Positions 24,644 through 33,071 of a stretch of DNA of 64,000 nt are shown here, piece by piece. Both the position numbers and the translations under genes were made by a program. Each line of letters opens with the position of its first letter. Within the stretch, counting starts at the first letter, position 1. The notes beneath the pieces are model-generated. The model worked only from the letters and a program-made list of their open reading frames with translations, had not been told where the DNA came from and made no database searches. The DNA is from Caballeronia peredens (GTDB taxonomy: Bacteria > Pseudomonadota > Gammaproteobacteria > Burkholderiales > Burkholderiaceae), in contig FCOH02000003.1 in the NCBI GenBank assembly GCA_001544595.2, positions 248,001-312,000 on the forward strand, given 5' to 3'.

Positions 24644-26908
24644 ATGTTGAGGAAAACGCCGCTCGCAGCGGCATTGGTAACTATTGCCGCGGTTCCCATG
24701 GCCGCGCCGCTATACGCCCAAACCGCTCCGCAAGCCGCGCAAGCTGCATCGCAAAACACATCCGCCGCCGTACAGGTCGCGCAACAGGCCGCGGCTCCCG
24801 CCCAGGGCGCTTCCGCCGCCACCGCACCCGAAACCGCCGCCCTGCCCGCCGTCAACGTGACGAGCCAGGCCGACGCGCCGGATTTCCAGGCGGATACGTC
24901 GAGCGTCGGCGCAAAGGTGCCGACCGCGCTGCGTGACATTCCGCAGGCGGTCGTCGTGGTGCCGAAGGCGGTGATCCAGTCGCAGGGCGTGAGCTCGTTC
25001 GCCGATGCGCTGCGCAACGTGCCCGGCGTCACGCTCGGCGCGGCGGAAGGCGGCCAGATCGGCAACAACATCAACCTGCGCGGCTTCACGGCGCGCACGG
25101 ACATCTATCTCGACGGCTTCCGCGATCGCGGCCAGTACTATCGCGATACGTTCAACCTCGATTCGATCGACGTGCTGTACGGCCCGTCATCGCTGTACTT
25201 CGGGCGCGGTTCGACGGGCGGCGTCATCAATCAGGTCAGCAAGCAGCCGAACCTGAAGCCGCGCGCCGATGTCTCGCTGCAGGCCGGCACGCATGACCGC
25301 TTCCGCTCGACGGTCGATATCAACCAGCCGATGACGGACACCTCGGCGTTCCGCATCAACGCGTTCGGCCAGTCGCTCGGTTCGACCCGCGACGAGATGA
25401 TCAACAAGGACTACGGCATCGCGCCGGAAGTGAAGTTCGGCATCGGCACGCCGACGCAGGTGACCTTGTCCGCGCTGATCCAGCACAACCGCGATCAGCC
25501 CGACTACGGCATCCCGCCGCTGAACGGCCATCCGGCGCCGGTCGATACGAAGACCTTCTACGGCTTCACCGACGACCGCACGATCCAGGACGTGCAGACG
25601 GTGAACGCGCGCATCGAACATCGTTTCAACGATATGTTCACGCTGCGCAACCAGACGCAGTTCAGCCACTACAGCACCGAGGCGCGCGCGACCAACGCAG
25701 CGGCCGTGCTGACCGGTCCGCTCGGCTCGTCGCCGGCGCTCACGAACGGCAACTACACGACGCTGCCGCTCACGTCGCTGTTCGTGCGCCTGCAGGGCAA
25801 GGACCGCAACATCAACGATCACTCGGTCTACAACACGACCGACTTCGAAGGCAAGTTCGCCACCGGCTTCCTCAAGCACGACATGCTGGTGGGCGTCGAT
25901 CTGAGCCACGAAACGTACAGCAACCAGACCTTCACCGCGACCACGCCGGGGCTGCCGTCGAACACGCTCGCAATCGTGCCGCTCGTCAATCCGGCCTATA
26001 CGCCGCGTCCGGCGAACTATCAGGAAGTCGCGACCAATCTCGCGGAGTCGAGCGCGAACGGCATCGGTCTGTACCTGAACGATACGATTTCGCTCGGCGA
26101 GCACTGGAAGTGGATCGGCGGTGTGCGCTGGGACCGCTACGAGGCGTCGATCAACAACTCGATCAACGCGCCGGGCTACGCGACGCAGACCAATTACTTC
26201 ACGAGCGTGCGCACGGGTCTCGTGTGGCAGCCGACCGAGACGCAGTCGTACTACGTTTCGTATGGCACCTCGTTCAATCCGTCGCTCGAAGCGCTCACGC
26301 TCACCAACACGCAGCAGAACATTCCGCCCGAGCACAACAAGTCGTATGAAATCGGCTCGAAGTGGGATCTGCTGGGCGGCGGGCTGTCGGTCACGCAATC
26401 GCTCTTCAACATCGAGAAGACGAATGCGCGTACGCAGACCTCGACCGGCGAATACACGCTCGACGGCGACGTGCGCGTGCGCGGCTATCAGCTGGGCGTC
26501 GCGGGCCACATCACCAAGCAATGGCAGATGTTCGGCGGCTACACGTACATGGACGGCACGGTGTTGAGCGCGCTCGACGGCACCACCGGCAACCAGCTCG
26601 CAAACACGCCGCATCACATGCTCACGCTGTGGACGACCTACGACTTCACGCCCGCGTGGCAGATCGGCGGCGGACCTTCGTATGTGTCGTCGCGCTATGC
26701 GGCGAACAACAATCTGGTCGAAGTGGGCGGCTACGTGCGCTGGGACGTGATGGCCGCGTATCATCAGAAGCGCTACGATATCCAGTTCAACATACAGAAC
26801 CTGACGGACAAGAAGTATTACGACGCCCTGATTCCGTCGGACGGCGGACGCGCGGTGCCGGGCCTTGGCCGCACGTTCCTCGCGACGTTGAATTACCGCT
26901 TCCGTTGA
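24644..26908 (+). CDS. TonB-dependent siderophore receptor (Fiu/PiuA-like)
   Basis: A 754-residue outer-membrane gated channel for ferric siderophores. Residues 1-26 are a signal peptide ending LYAQ, followed by an Ala/Gln-rich spacer. The TonB-box region precedes the plug domain (TALRDIPQAVVVVPKAVI, LRNVPGVTLGAAEGG, NINLRGF). The barrel follows, ending ATLNYRFR; the usual terminal Phe is here followed by one extra Arg. The pairing with a PiuC-type hydroxylase suggests a catecholate substrate, as for Fiu. The ATG at 24644 is chosen because it starts the signal peptide. A Fur box lies upstream. Confidence 0.92.
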   Translation: MLRKTPLAAALVTIAAVPMAAPLYAQTAPQAAQAASQNTSAAVQVAQQAAAPAQGASAATAPETAALPAVNVTSQADAPDFQADTSSVGAKVPTALRDIPQAVVVVPKAVIQSQGVSSFADALRNVPGVTLGAAEGGQIGNNINLRGFTARTDIYLDGFRDRGQYYRDTFNLDSIDVLYGPSSLYFGRGSTGGVINQVSKQPNLKPRADVSLQAGTHDRFRSTVDINQPMTDTSAFRINAFGQSLGSTRDEMINKDYGIAPEVKFGIGTPTQVTLSALIQHNRDQPDYGIPPLNGHPAPVDTKTFYGFTDDRTIQDVQTVNARIEHRFNDMFTLRNQTQFSHYSTEARATNAAAVLTGPLGSSPALTNGNYTTLPLTSLFVRLQGKDRNINDHSVYNTTDFEGKFATGFLKHDMLVGVDLSHETYSNQTFTATTPGLPSNTLAIVPLVNPAYTPRPANYQEVATNLAESSANGIGLYLNDTISLGEHWKWIGGVRWDRYEASINNSINAPGYATQTNYFTSVRTGLVWQPTETQSYYVSYGTSFNPSLEALTLTNTQQNIPPEHNKSYEIGSKWDLLGGGLSVTQSLFNIEKTNARTQTSTGEYTLDGDVRVRGYQLGVAGHITKQWQMFGGYTYMDGTVLSALDGTTGNQLANTPHHMLTLWTTYDFTPAWQIGGGPSYVSSRYAANNNLVEVGGYVRWDVMAAYHQKRYDIQFNIQNLTDKKYYDALIPSDGGRAVPGLGRTFLATLNYRFR

Positions 26909-26916
26909 TGTGAAAT

Positions 26917-26945
26917 CACGCGCGCCGTGCCGCACGGCGCGCGTG
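26917..26945 (+). other. Perfect 13-bp hairpin between receptor and piuC-like gene
   Basis: CACGCGCGCCGTG (26917-26929), loop CCG, CACGGCGCGCGTG (26933-26945). It starts 8 bp after the receptor stop and ends 24 bp before the next ATG. No U-tract follows, so it probably does not end transcription completely; it may protect the receptor mRNA from 3' decay or attenuate the downstream gene. Confidence 0.75.
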
Positions 26946-26968
26946 GCAAGTGCCGGAATACCAGAACA

Positions 26969-27652
26969 ATGATCCTCTCGATACCGAACGTGCTGAGCCC
27001 TGACGACGCCGCCGCCATGCGCGTCCGTCTGGAAGCCAGCGACTCATGGGTCGATGGCCGCGCGACCGCCGGCTATCAGGGCGCGCCGGTCAAGCGCAAC
27101 ATGCAGATCGCGGAAGGATCGCCGATCGCGCTCGAATTGGGCGATGCGATCGTGGGCGCTTTGGAGCGTCATCCGCTGTTCATCAGCGCGGTGCTGCCGA
27201 ACCGCGTGTATCCGCCGCTCTTCAACCGTTATGAAGGCGGCATGCATTTCGGCAGTCATGTCGATGGCGCGATCCGCATCGTGCCGGGGCATGGCGGACG
27301 CGTGCGCACGGATGTCTCGGTCACGCTCTTTCTCACGCCGCCCGAGGACTACGACGGCGGCGAGCTCATCATCGAAGACACTTACGGCGTGCAGGAAGTG
27401 AAGCTGCCCGCGGGACATGCGATCGTCTACCCGGCGACCAGTCTGCATCAGGTGCGGCCCGTCACGCGCGGCGCGCGCGTATCGAGCTTCTTCTGGGCGC
27501 AAAGCCTCGTGCGCGAGGACTCGCAGCGCGCCCTGCTCTTCGATCTCGACAACTCGATCCAGCGCCTGAACGCGACCAACGGCGACGAAGCCGCGAAACG
27601 CACGCTCGTCGGCTGCTATCACAACCTGTTGCGTATGTGGAGCGAGACCTGA
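26969..27652 (+). CDS. Fe(II)/2-oxoglutarate-dependent PKHD-type hydroxylase (PiuC/YbiX)
   Basis: A 227-residue cytosolic dioxygenase. The iron-binding triad is H97-x-D99 in GSHVDG and H160 in TSLHQV, and the 2-oxoglutarate-binding arginine is R170 in RGARVSSFF. PiuC/YbiX proteins are nearly always beside catecholate-type TonB receptors, as here, and are thought to act in iron-siderophore use, though the substrate is not established. The ATG at 26969 gives the usual family length; an upstream in-frame start at 26927 would run through the hairpin. Probably co-transcribed with the receptor under Fur. Confidence 0.93.
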   Translation: MILSIPNVLSPDDAAAMRVRLEASDSWVDGRATAGYQGAPVKRNMQIAEGSPIALELGDAIVGALERHPLFISAVLPNRVYPPLFNRYEGGMHFGSHVDGAIRIVPGHGGRVRTDVSVTLFLTPPEDYDGGELIIEDTYGVQEVKLPAGHAIVYPATSLHQVRPVTRGARVSSFFWAQSLVREDSQRALLFDLDNSIQRLNATNGDEAAKRTLVGCYHNLLRMWSET

Positions 27653-27657
27653 CCGCT

Positions 27658-27673
27658 CACTGAGCGCTCAGTG
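27658..27673. terminator. 16-bp perfect palindrome between convergent genes
   Basis: CACTGAGCGCTCAGTG lies between the hydroxylase stop (27652) and the LysR gene and contains the LysR stop codon. As RNA it can form an 8-bp stem only with a tight, partly opened loop. It may be a weak bidirectional terminator; no U-tract is present. Confidence 0.3.
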
Positions 27674-28669
27674 ATTCAGGCGTGCGGCGGCGCGCCTGCG
27701 CTGTGAAGCAGGCACCGCGATTTCTCCCGGCGTGTATTCCTGCCCGACTTCGGCGAGCAACGCTTCGTCGCGCGCGATGAGATCCGGCAGATGCGCGCGC
27801 AGAAATTCCACCCACGTGCGCGTTTTCGCATCGACGAACTTGCGCGACGGATAAAGCGCATAGAGATTCGTGCGCTGCAACGTGTGCCCTGGCAGCACGC
27901 GCACGAGCGAGCCGTTGCGCAGGCCTTCGATGGCCGCGTAGAGCGGCAGCATGCCGATGCCCATGCCTTCGCGGATCGCCACCGCGAGCGACTCCGCGAT
28001 ATTCACCTGCACCGTTCCGTTGATCTGCAAGGTCTCGCAGCCTTCGGGGCCGTCGAGCGTCCATTCGCGCGCGGGAAACGCGGGTGTCTGCAAGGTAAGG
28101 CAGTCGTGCGCGGCGAGATCGGCGGGTTCCTTCGGTGCACCGCGCGCGCGGATATATTCCGGCGACGCGCACAGAATGCTGAAGGTCGTGCCGAGCTTGT
28201 GCGAGATGACTTCGGAATCCGACAGCGCGCCCGCCGAGACCACCGCGACATCGCTCGATCCTTCGAAGAGATCGGGCATGCGCTGCGACAGCGTGAGTTC
28301 GACCTTCACATCCGGATACAGCGCGCGATATTTGCCGATGGCCGGCAGGATGTAATGCTGCCCGACGCTCGCGAAACTGAACATGCGCAGCGTGCCCGAC
28401 GGATGTTCATGCGCGCAGCTTGCTTCTTCTTCGGCGCCGTCGATATCCGCGAGAATCTGCCGCACGCGCTTCAAATAGCGCTCGCCCGCCGATGTCAGCG
28501 AAAGACGCCGCGTCGAGCGGTTCATCAGACGCGCGCGCAGATGCGCTTCCAGTTCCGACACCGCGCGCGACATGGCGCCGGTGGTCGAGTTCATCGATTG
28601 CGCCGCGGCCGTGAAGCTGCCGGCTTCGATCACGCGAGTGAAAACCCGCATGTTCTGTAAGGTATCCAT
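27668..28669 (-). CDS. LysR-family regulator (AaeR-like)
   Basis: A 333-residue LysR protein. The DNA-binding domain is MDTLQNMRVFTRVIEAGSF through AAQSMNSTTGAMSRAVSELEAHLRARLMNRSTRRLSL (residues 1-60). The effector domain begins GTLRMFSFASVGQHYI. It is divergent from a FUSC-family efflux gene, the arrangement of aaeR with the aaeXAB pump genes, so it may respond to aromatic carboxylic acids. The gap between the two contains a strong inverted repeat (28732-28758). The start at 28669 is used; the in-frame start at 28684 adds five residues and neither has a good ribosome site. Confidence 0.9.
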   Translation of the reverse strand: MDTLQNMRVFTRVIEAGSFTAAAQSMNSTTGAMSRAVSELEAHLRARLMNRSTRRLSLTSAGERYLKRVRQILADIDGAEEEASCAHEHPSGTLRMFSFASVGQHYILPAIGKYRALYPDVKVELTLSQRMPDLFEGSSDVAVVSAGALSDSEVISHKLGTTFSILCASPEYIRARGAPKEPADLAAHDCLTLQTPAFPAREWTLDGPEGCETLQINGTVQVNIAESLAVAIREGMGIGMLPLYAAIEGLRNGSLVRVLPGHTLQRTNLYALYPSRKFVDAKTRTWVEFLRAHLPDLIARDEALLAEVGQEYTPGEIAVPASQRRRAAARLNH

Positions 28670-28731
28670 GACGCCGTCACACATGCATTGAAGGCGCTAT
28701 TGTCCGCCTTTTAGCGATATCGATTGTTGTT

Positions 28732-28758
28732 GAATCAGGAAAGAATGTTCCCTGATTC
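28732..28758. promoter_or_regulatory. Candidate LysR operator in the lysR/FUSC divergent gap
   Basis: Perfect 8-bp inverted repeat GAATCAGG (28732-28739) and CCTGATTC (28751-28758) with an 11-bp centre. It sits 63 bp before the regulator's ATG and 70 bp before the FUSC start. The spacing and the partial dyad fit a LysR recognition site. Confidence 0.6.
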
Positions 28759-28827
28759 GCTCATTAATCCGTCAAGACGCTTTGCTTAAAATCGGCGCCT
28801 TCACGGGCAGGGATATCGGCGAACAGC

Positions 28828-30933
28828 ATGTCGTTTGTGGCGGGACAACGCATCGCGATGCGCGCAGCATGGCACGACTGGCTCGTCACCGATGGCCTCG
28901 TCTGGCTGCATCTCGCGAAGACGCTGCTCGCGGCGTTCCTCGCGATGGGCATCGCGATGCGCCTCGAACTGCCGCAGCCGCGCGTCGCGATGACGACCAC
29001 GTTCGTGCTGATGCAGCCGTTCTCCGGCATGGTGCTCGCCAAAAGCGTCTATCGCTTCGCGGGCACCGCGCTCGGCATGGTCGCGGCGCTCGTGCTCGGC
29101 GCCATGTTCGTGCAGCAGACGGAACTGTACGCGCTCGCGCTCACGCTATGGGTCGCCGCATGCACCGCGCTTGCCGTGCGCTACCGGCAGTTTCGCTGGT
29201 ATGGCTTCGTGCTCGCGGGCTACACGGCCGCGCTGATCGGCATTCCCGCCGTCAGCCATCCCGACGGCCTCCTGATCGCCACGCTCATGCGCGGCGCGGA
29301 AGTCATGCTCGGCATCGTGTGTTCGGGAGTCGTCAGCGCGCTCGTGTTTCCACGTCATGCCGGCGCGACGCTCGCGCATTCGCTCGATTCGCGACAAGCC
29401 CGCTTCGCCGCGTTCGCCGGCGGCGTGTTGCGCGGCCGGTTATCGCGCATCGAGCGCGAACGACGCTTTGCCGATTTCGTCGATGAAATCGTGGGTTTCG
29501 AGGCGACGCGCGGTTTCGCCGCTTACGAATCGCCCGCGATGCGACAGGGCAGCGCGACGCTCGCGCATCTGAACAGCGCGTTCATGGACGCGTGCGCGCG
29601 CCTGCATGCGCTCGATCAGTCGATAAAGCGTCTGCGCGCCGCTCCAGGCACGCGATGCGCGCACGACGCCCTCGCGCCTTATCTCGACGAACTTGCCGGC
29701 GTGTTCGAGAGCGGATCGCAACGCATGCAACTGGCGCGCTACAAAGACGCGTTGCCGAAGCGTCTGCGCGCGGCGCAGCGCGGCCTCGTCGACGCTGACC
29801 GCGCCACGATCCTCGATTTCACGACATCGGCGGAACTGCTTTATCGCTTCGTCGCCGATACGATCCGCTACGTGTCGATCGCGCATGAAGCACCGCCGGC
29901 CGGGCGCGCTGCATCGCGGTATGCCGCGAGAACCAGCCGCTTCGTGCTCGCGGCGACCTTCGCGCGCACATCGATCGTGATTGCAGCGGCGGCGTGGTTC
30001 TGGATCGTCACCGCGTGGCCGAGCGGCGGCGATGCGGTGATCGGCGCGACGCTCGCGTGCGCGTTATCGTCGGCGTCGGCGAGGCCGTCGAAGTTCATCG
30101 TGCAGATGGCCGCGGGCGCGGCCTGCGCGGTCGTGACCGGCTATGTATTCCTGTGTCACGTGTATCCGGCCATCGACGGCTTCGCGCTGCTGTGCGTCGC
30201 GCTCGCGCCGCCGCTCGCCGCCGGCGCGTTCCTCGCGATGCGCCCGTCGAGCGCCGGATACGGCATCGGTTTCTGCGTGTTCTTCTGCCTGCTAGCCGCG
30301 CCCGACAACCGGATCGTCTATGACGCGGGCGTCCTGCTCAACAACGGCATCGCGATTCTCGTCGCGATGATCGCCGCGGCCATTGCCTGCGCGGTGATCG
30401 TGCCGCCGCGCACGCCGTGGCTCGTCGGACGGACGCTCGCCGAGTTGCGCGCTCAGGCGGCGCTCGCGTGCGAAGGCCGGCTCGCGAATCTGAGCGAACG
30501 CTTCCACTCGGGCACGCACGATCTGATGTCGCAATTGCGCGGGCTGCTGGTGGCGCGGTCGCGCGAGCATCGGCGGGCGTTGTCGTGGATGCTCGTCACG
30601 CTCGAAGTCGGCCAGGCGATGATCGATCTGCGCCACGAAGCGCGCGCGCTGCAGCTTGCCGAACCGTGGCGCATCGCGTGGGGCATGGCGTTCGCGCGCG
30701 TGCTGCGTGACATCGCCGCGCTGTTTCGCGCACCCGGCAGTGCAAGCTTGCGCCGCGCGATCGGCTCGGTTGTCGCGTCGATTCTCATCGCGGAAGCCCT
30801 GCTCGACGGCGCGCGCGCCGACCGCGACGCCCCGCCCGAGGTGCGACACACCACGCAACGCGTGCTCGCGTGCCTGCATTTCGTCCGCACCGCGCTGGTC
30901 GATCCCGATGCGCCGTTCGAAGCGTCTCGCTGA
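28828..30933 (+). CDS. FUSC-family efflux protein (AaeB-like)
   Basis: A 701-residue inner-membrane transporter. It has two blocks of membrane helices, about residues 25-190 (HLAKTLLAAFLAMGIAMRLELPQPRVAMTT) and about 375-530, separated and followed by long cytoplasmic helical regions. This double layout matches the fusaric-acid resistance / AaeB p-hydroxybenzoate efflux family. AaeB normally works with a membrane-fusion protein (AaeA); none is encoded next to it here, so it may work alone or with a distant partner. The start at 28828 is tentative; ATG 28858 is possible. Confidence 0.88.
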   Translation: MSFVAGQRIAMRAAWHDWLVTDGLVWLHLAKTLLAAFLAMGIAMRLELPQPRVAMTTTFVLMQPFSGMVLAKSVYRFAGTALGMVAALVLGAMFVQQTELYALALTLWVAACTALAVRYRQFRWYGFVLAGYTAALIGIPAVSHPDGLLIATLMRGAEVMLGIVCSGVVSALVFPRHAGATLAHSLDSRQARFAAFAGGVLRGRLSRIERERRFADFVDEIVGFEATRGFAAYESPAMRQGSATLAHLNSAFMDACARLHALDQSIKRLRAAPGTRCAHDALAPYLDELAGVFESGSQRMQLARYKDALPKRLRAAQRGLVDADRATILDFTTSAELLYRFVADTIRYVSIAHEAPPAGRAASRYAARTSRFVLAATFARTSIVIAAAAWFWIVTAWPSGGDAVIGATLACALSSASARPSKFIVQMAAGAACAVVTGYVFLCHVYPAIDGFALLCVALAPPLAAGAFLAMRPSSAGYGIGFCVFFCLLAAPDNRIVYDAGVLLNNGIAILVAMIAAAIACAVIVPPRTPWLVGRTLAELRAQAALACEGRLANLSERFHSGTHDLMSQLRGLLVARSREHRRALSWMLVTLEVGQAMIDLRHEARALQLAEPWRIAWGMAFARVLRDIAALFRAPGSASLRRAIGSVVASILIAEALLDGARADRDAPPEVRHTTQRVLACLHFVRTALVDPDAPFEASR

Positions 30934-30978
30934 ATCCAGCCTGTTCGCGCGTGCAAATGTGCCTTCCTTGCGCGGCGC

Positions 30979-31007
30979 TTAATCCGCGGCGTCGCGCCCA
31001 CTATAGT
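30979..31007 (+). promoter_or_regulatory. Candidate sigma-70 promoter of the CoA-transferase gene
   Basis: TTAATC (30979-30984), 17-bp spacer, TATAGT (31002-31007), 34 bp before the start codon at 31041. The -10 is good and the -35 is weak. Confidence 0.45.
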
Positions 31008-31040
31008 TGGCGCGTCATGCGGAAAACCGAGGAGAGTTCG

Positions 31041-32537
31041 ATGTACGAAGACCGTATTCGCTGTGCCGCGTTGCGCGGAAAGATCACCTCGGCCGCGCAC
31101 GCCGCGCGGCTCGTGCGCGACGGCATGCTGGTCGGCGCGAGCGGCTTCACGCGCGCGGGCGACGCGAAGGCCGTGCCGCTCGAAATCGCGCGCCGCGCAC
31201 GCGAGGAAAGCGAGCCGCTGCGCATCACGTTGATGACCGGCGCATCGCTCGGACACGACACCGACCGCATCCTGACCGAAGCCGGCGCGCTCGCCCGCCG
31301 CCTGCCGTTTCAGGTCGATGCGACCTTGCGCGGCGCGATCAATCGCGGCGAAGTCATGTTCGTCGACCAGCATCTGTCGGAGACGGTGGAACTTCTGCGC
31401 GCGAACCGGCTCGGCACGCTCGATCTCGCCATCATCGAGGCGGTCGCGATCGATGAAAGCGGCGGCATCGTGCCCACGACTTCCGTCGGCAATTCTGCGA
31501 GCTTCGCGACGCTCGCAGAACGCGTGATCGTCGAGATCAATCTCGCGCAGCCGCAGGAGCTCGAAGGTCTGCACGACATCTGGATTCCCGGGCGGCGTCC
31601 GCAACGCGAAGCGCTGCCGATCACGCACGCGCACGACCGAATCGGCACGACGGCCATTCATGTTCCGCGCGAGAAGATCGCCGCGATCGTCATCAGCGAC
31701 GCGCCCGACAGCGCCTCCACCGTGCTTCCCGCCGACGAGGAAACCGCGCTGATCGCCGGTCATCTGATCGAGTTCTTTCAGCACGAAGCCACGCGCGGGC
31801 GCTTGCCGAAGCAACTGCCGCCGTTGCAGGCGGGCATCGGCACGATCGCCAATGCGGTGCTGTCGGGATTCGCGGCGTCGCCGTTCGAAGCATTGACGAT
31901 CTACTCCGAAGTGCTGCAGGACTCGACCTTCGATCTGCTCGATTCCGGCAAGGCGCGCTTCGCGTCGGGCGCGTCGATCACGCTTTCGGCGCAGCGGCAG
32001 GCGCAGGTCTTCGGCGACCTCGAGCGCTATCGCGACCGGCTGGTGCTGCGGCCGCAGGAAGTGAGCAACCATCCCGAAGTGATCCGCCGGCTCGGTCTCA
32101 TCGCGATCAATACGGCGCTCGAAGCGGACATCTACGGTAACGTGAACTCGACGCACGTCGGCGGCACGCACATGATGAACGGCATCGGCGGCTCCGGCGA
32201 TTTCGCGCGCAATGCGTCCTACGCGGTATTCGCGACGAAATCCGTTGCCAAGGACGGACGCGTTTCGAGCATCGTGCCGATGGTCCCGCATTGCGATCAC
32301 AACGAACACGATGTGGACATCGTCGTGACGGAGCGCGGTCTCGCCGATCTCACCGGTCTCGCGCCGCGCGAGCGCGCACTGAACGTGATCGAGAATTGCG
32401 CGCATCCGCTTTACCGCGATCTGTTGCGCGACTATTTCCGCGATGCAGCAGCGCTCGGCGGACACACGCCGCATCGGCTCGATCAGGCGTTTTCCTTGCA
32501 CACGCGCTTCGCGCTCACCGGCTCGATGCTGCCCTGA
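31041..32537 (+). CDS. Succinyl-CoA:acetate CoA-transferase / acetyl-CoA hydrolase family
   Basis: A 498-residue class I CoA-transferase. The catalytic glutamate that forms the glutamyl-CoA thioester is E290 in TIYSEVLQD, corresponding to E294 of AarC. The oxyanion-type glycine loop GGSGDFARNA is present near residue 387. Such enzymes move CoA between succinate and acetate (or propionate) and help dispose of acyl-CoA. The ATG at 31041 has a GAGGAGAG site 4 nt upstream and gives the family's usual length; longer in-frame starts are unsupported. Monocistronic. Confidence 0.92.
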   Translation: MYEDRIRCAALRGKITSAAHAARLVRDGMLVGASGFTRAGDAKAVPLEIARRAREESEPLRITLMTGASLGHDTDRILTEAGALARRLPFQVDATLRGAINRGEVMFVDQHLSETVELLRANRLGTLDLAIIEAVAIDESGGIVPTTSVGNSASFATLAERVIVEINLAQPQELEGLHDIWIPGRRPQREALPITHAHDRIGTTAIHVPREKIAAIVISDAPDSASTVLPADEETALIAGHLIEFFQHEATRGRLPKQLPPLQAGIGTIANAVLSGFAASPFEALTIYSEVLQDSTFDLLDSGKARFASGASITLSAQRQAQVFGDLERYRDRLVLRPQEVSNHPEVIRRLGLIAINTALEADIYGNVNSTHVGGTHMMNGIGGSGDFARNASYAVFATKSVAKDGRVSSIVPMVPHCDHNEHDVDIVVTERGLADLTGLAPRERALNVIENCAHPLYRDLLRDYFRDAAALGGHTPHRLDQAFSLHTRFALTGSMLP

Positions 32538-32660
32538 AAACGGGCTGCGGATTTTTGCTGCGCCGCGAAAGCAAAGCACGGCGTGAACGAAGCCACTTCA
32601 CGAAGATTTGGCGCACAATGGCGGGAGCCCGCGCGAGGGTGGGCGAACAGGAGGAGCATC

Positions 32661-33017
32661 ATGACCGCCATCACCTGGGTCCTTGCCGCCGACGGCAGCC
32701 GCGCCCGGATCTTCGAGACGCAAGGATTGAAGCTGGATCTGCGGCAGATCGAGGACCTCAGGAACCCGGCGCCGCGCACGGCGGAATCGGCGGACAAGGA
32801 TCGCGAGAAGTTCGCCAGGACCGTCGCGGATTATCTCGAACAGAGCCGTCTGCATCAGCGTTTCGATCGCTTGCGTCTGGCGGTCGAGCCCAGGTTTCTC
32901 GGGCTCTTGCGTGAACACCTGTCGAGCGAGACACGCAAGCTCGTCTACGAAGAAATCAGCAACGACGTGTCCAACATGGACACGCGCGACATCCGCCGTC
33001 ATCTCGACCGGCCCTGA
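32661..33017 (+). CDS. Host attachment family protein
   Basis: A 118-residue protein matching the family named for Agrobacterium attachment to plant cells. Conserved features are the N-terminal TWVLAADGSRARIFE strand, FARTVADYLEQSR, and LVAEPRF-like RLAVEPRFLGLLREHL, ending EEISNDVSNMDTRDIRRHL. No signal peptide is present, so a direct surface role is unlikely. The biochemical role is unknown. Strong GGAGGAG site before the ATG at 32661. It converges on the FAD oxidase gene, with an inverted repeat between them. Confidence 0.88.
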   Translation: MTAITWVLAADGSRARIFETQGLKLDLRQIEDLRNPAPRTAESADKDREKFARTVADYLEQSRLHQRFDRLRLAVEPRFLGLLREHLSSETRKLVYEEISNDVSNMDTRDIRRHLDRP

Positions 33018-33028
33018 CTCTGTTGCTT

Positions 33029-33066
33029 GCGGCGCGCCGCCGCCCCCGCGAAATACGGCGCGCCGC
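33029..33066. terminator. GC-rich inverted repeat between convergent genes
   Basis: GCGGCGCGCCG (33029-33039) and CGGCGCGCCGC (33056-33066) are perfect 11-bp inverted copies with a 16-bp spacer, filling the gap between two convergent genes. Probably a bidirectional transcription barrier; no U-tract is present. Confidence 0.45.
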
Positions 33067-33071
33067 GCGCT

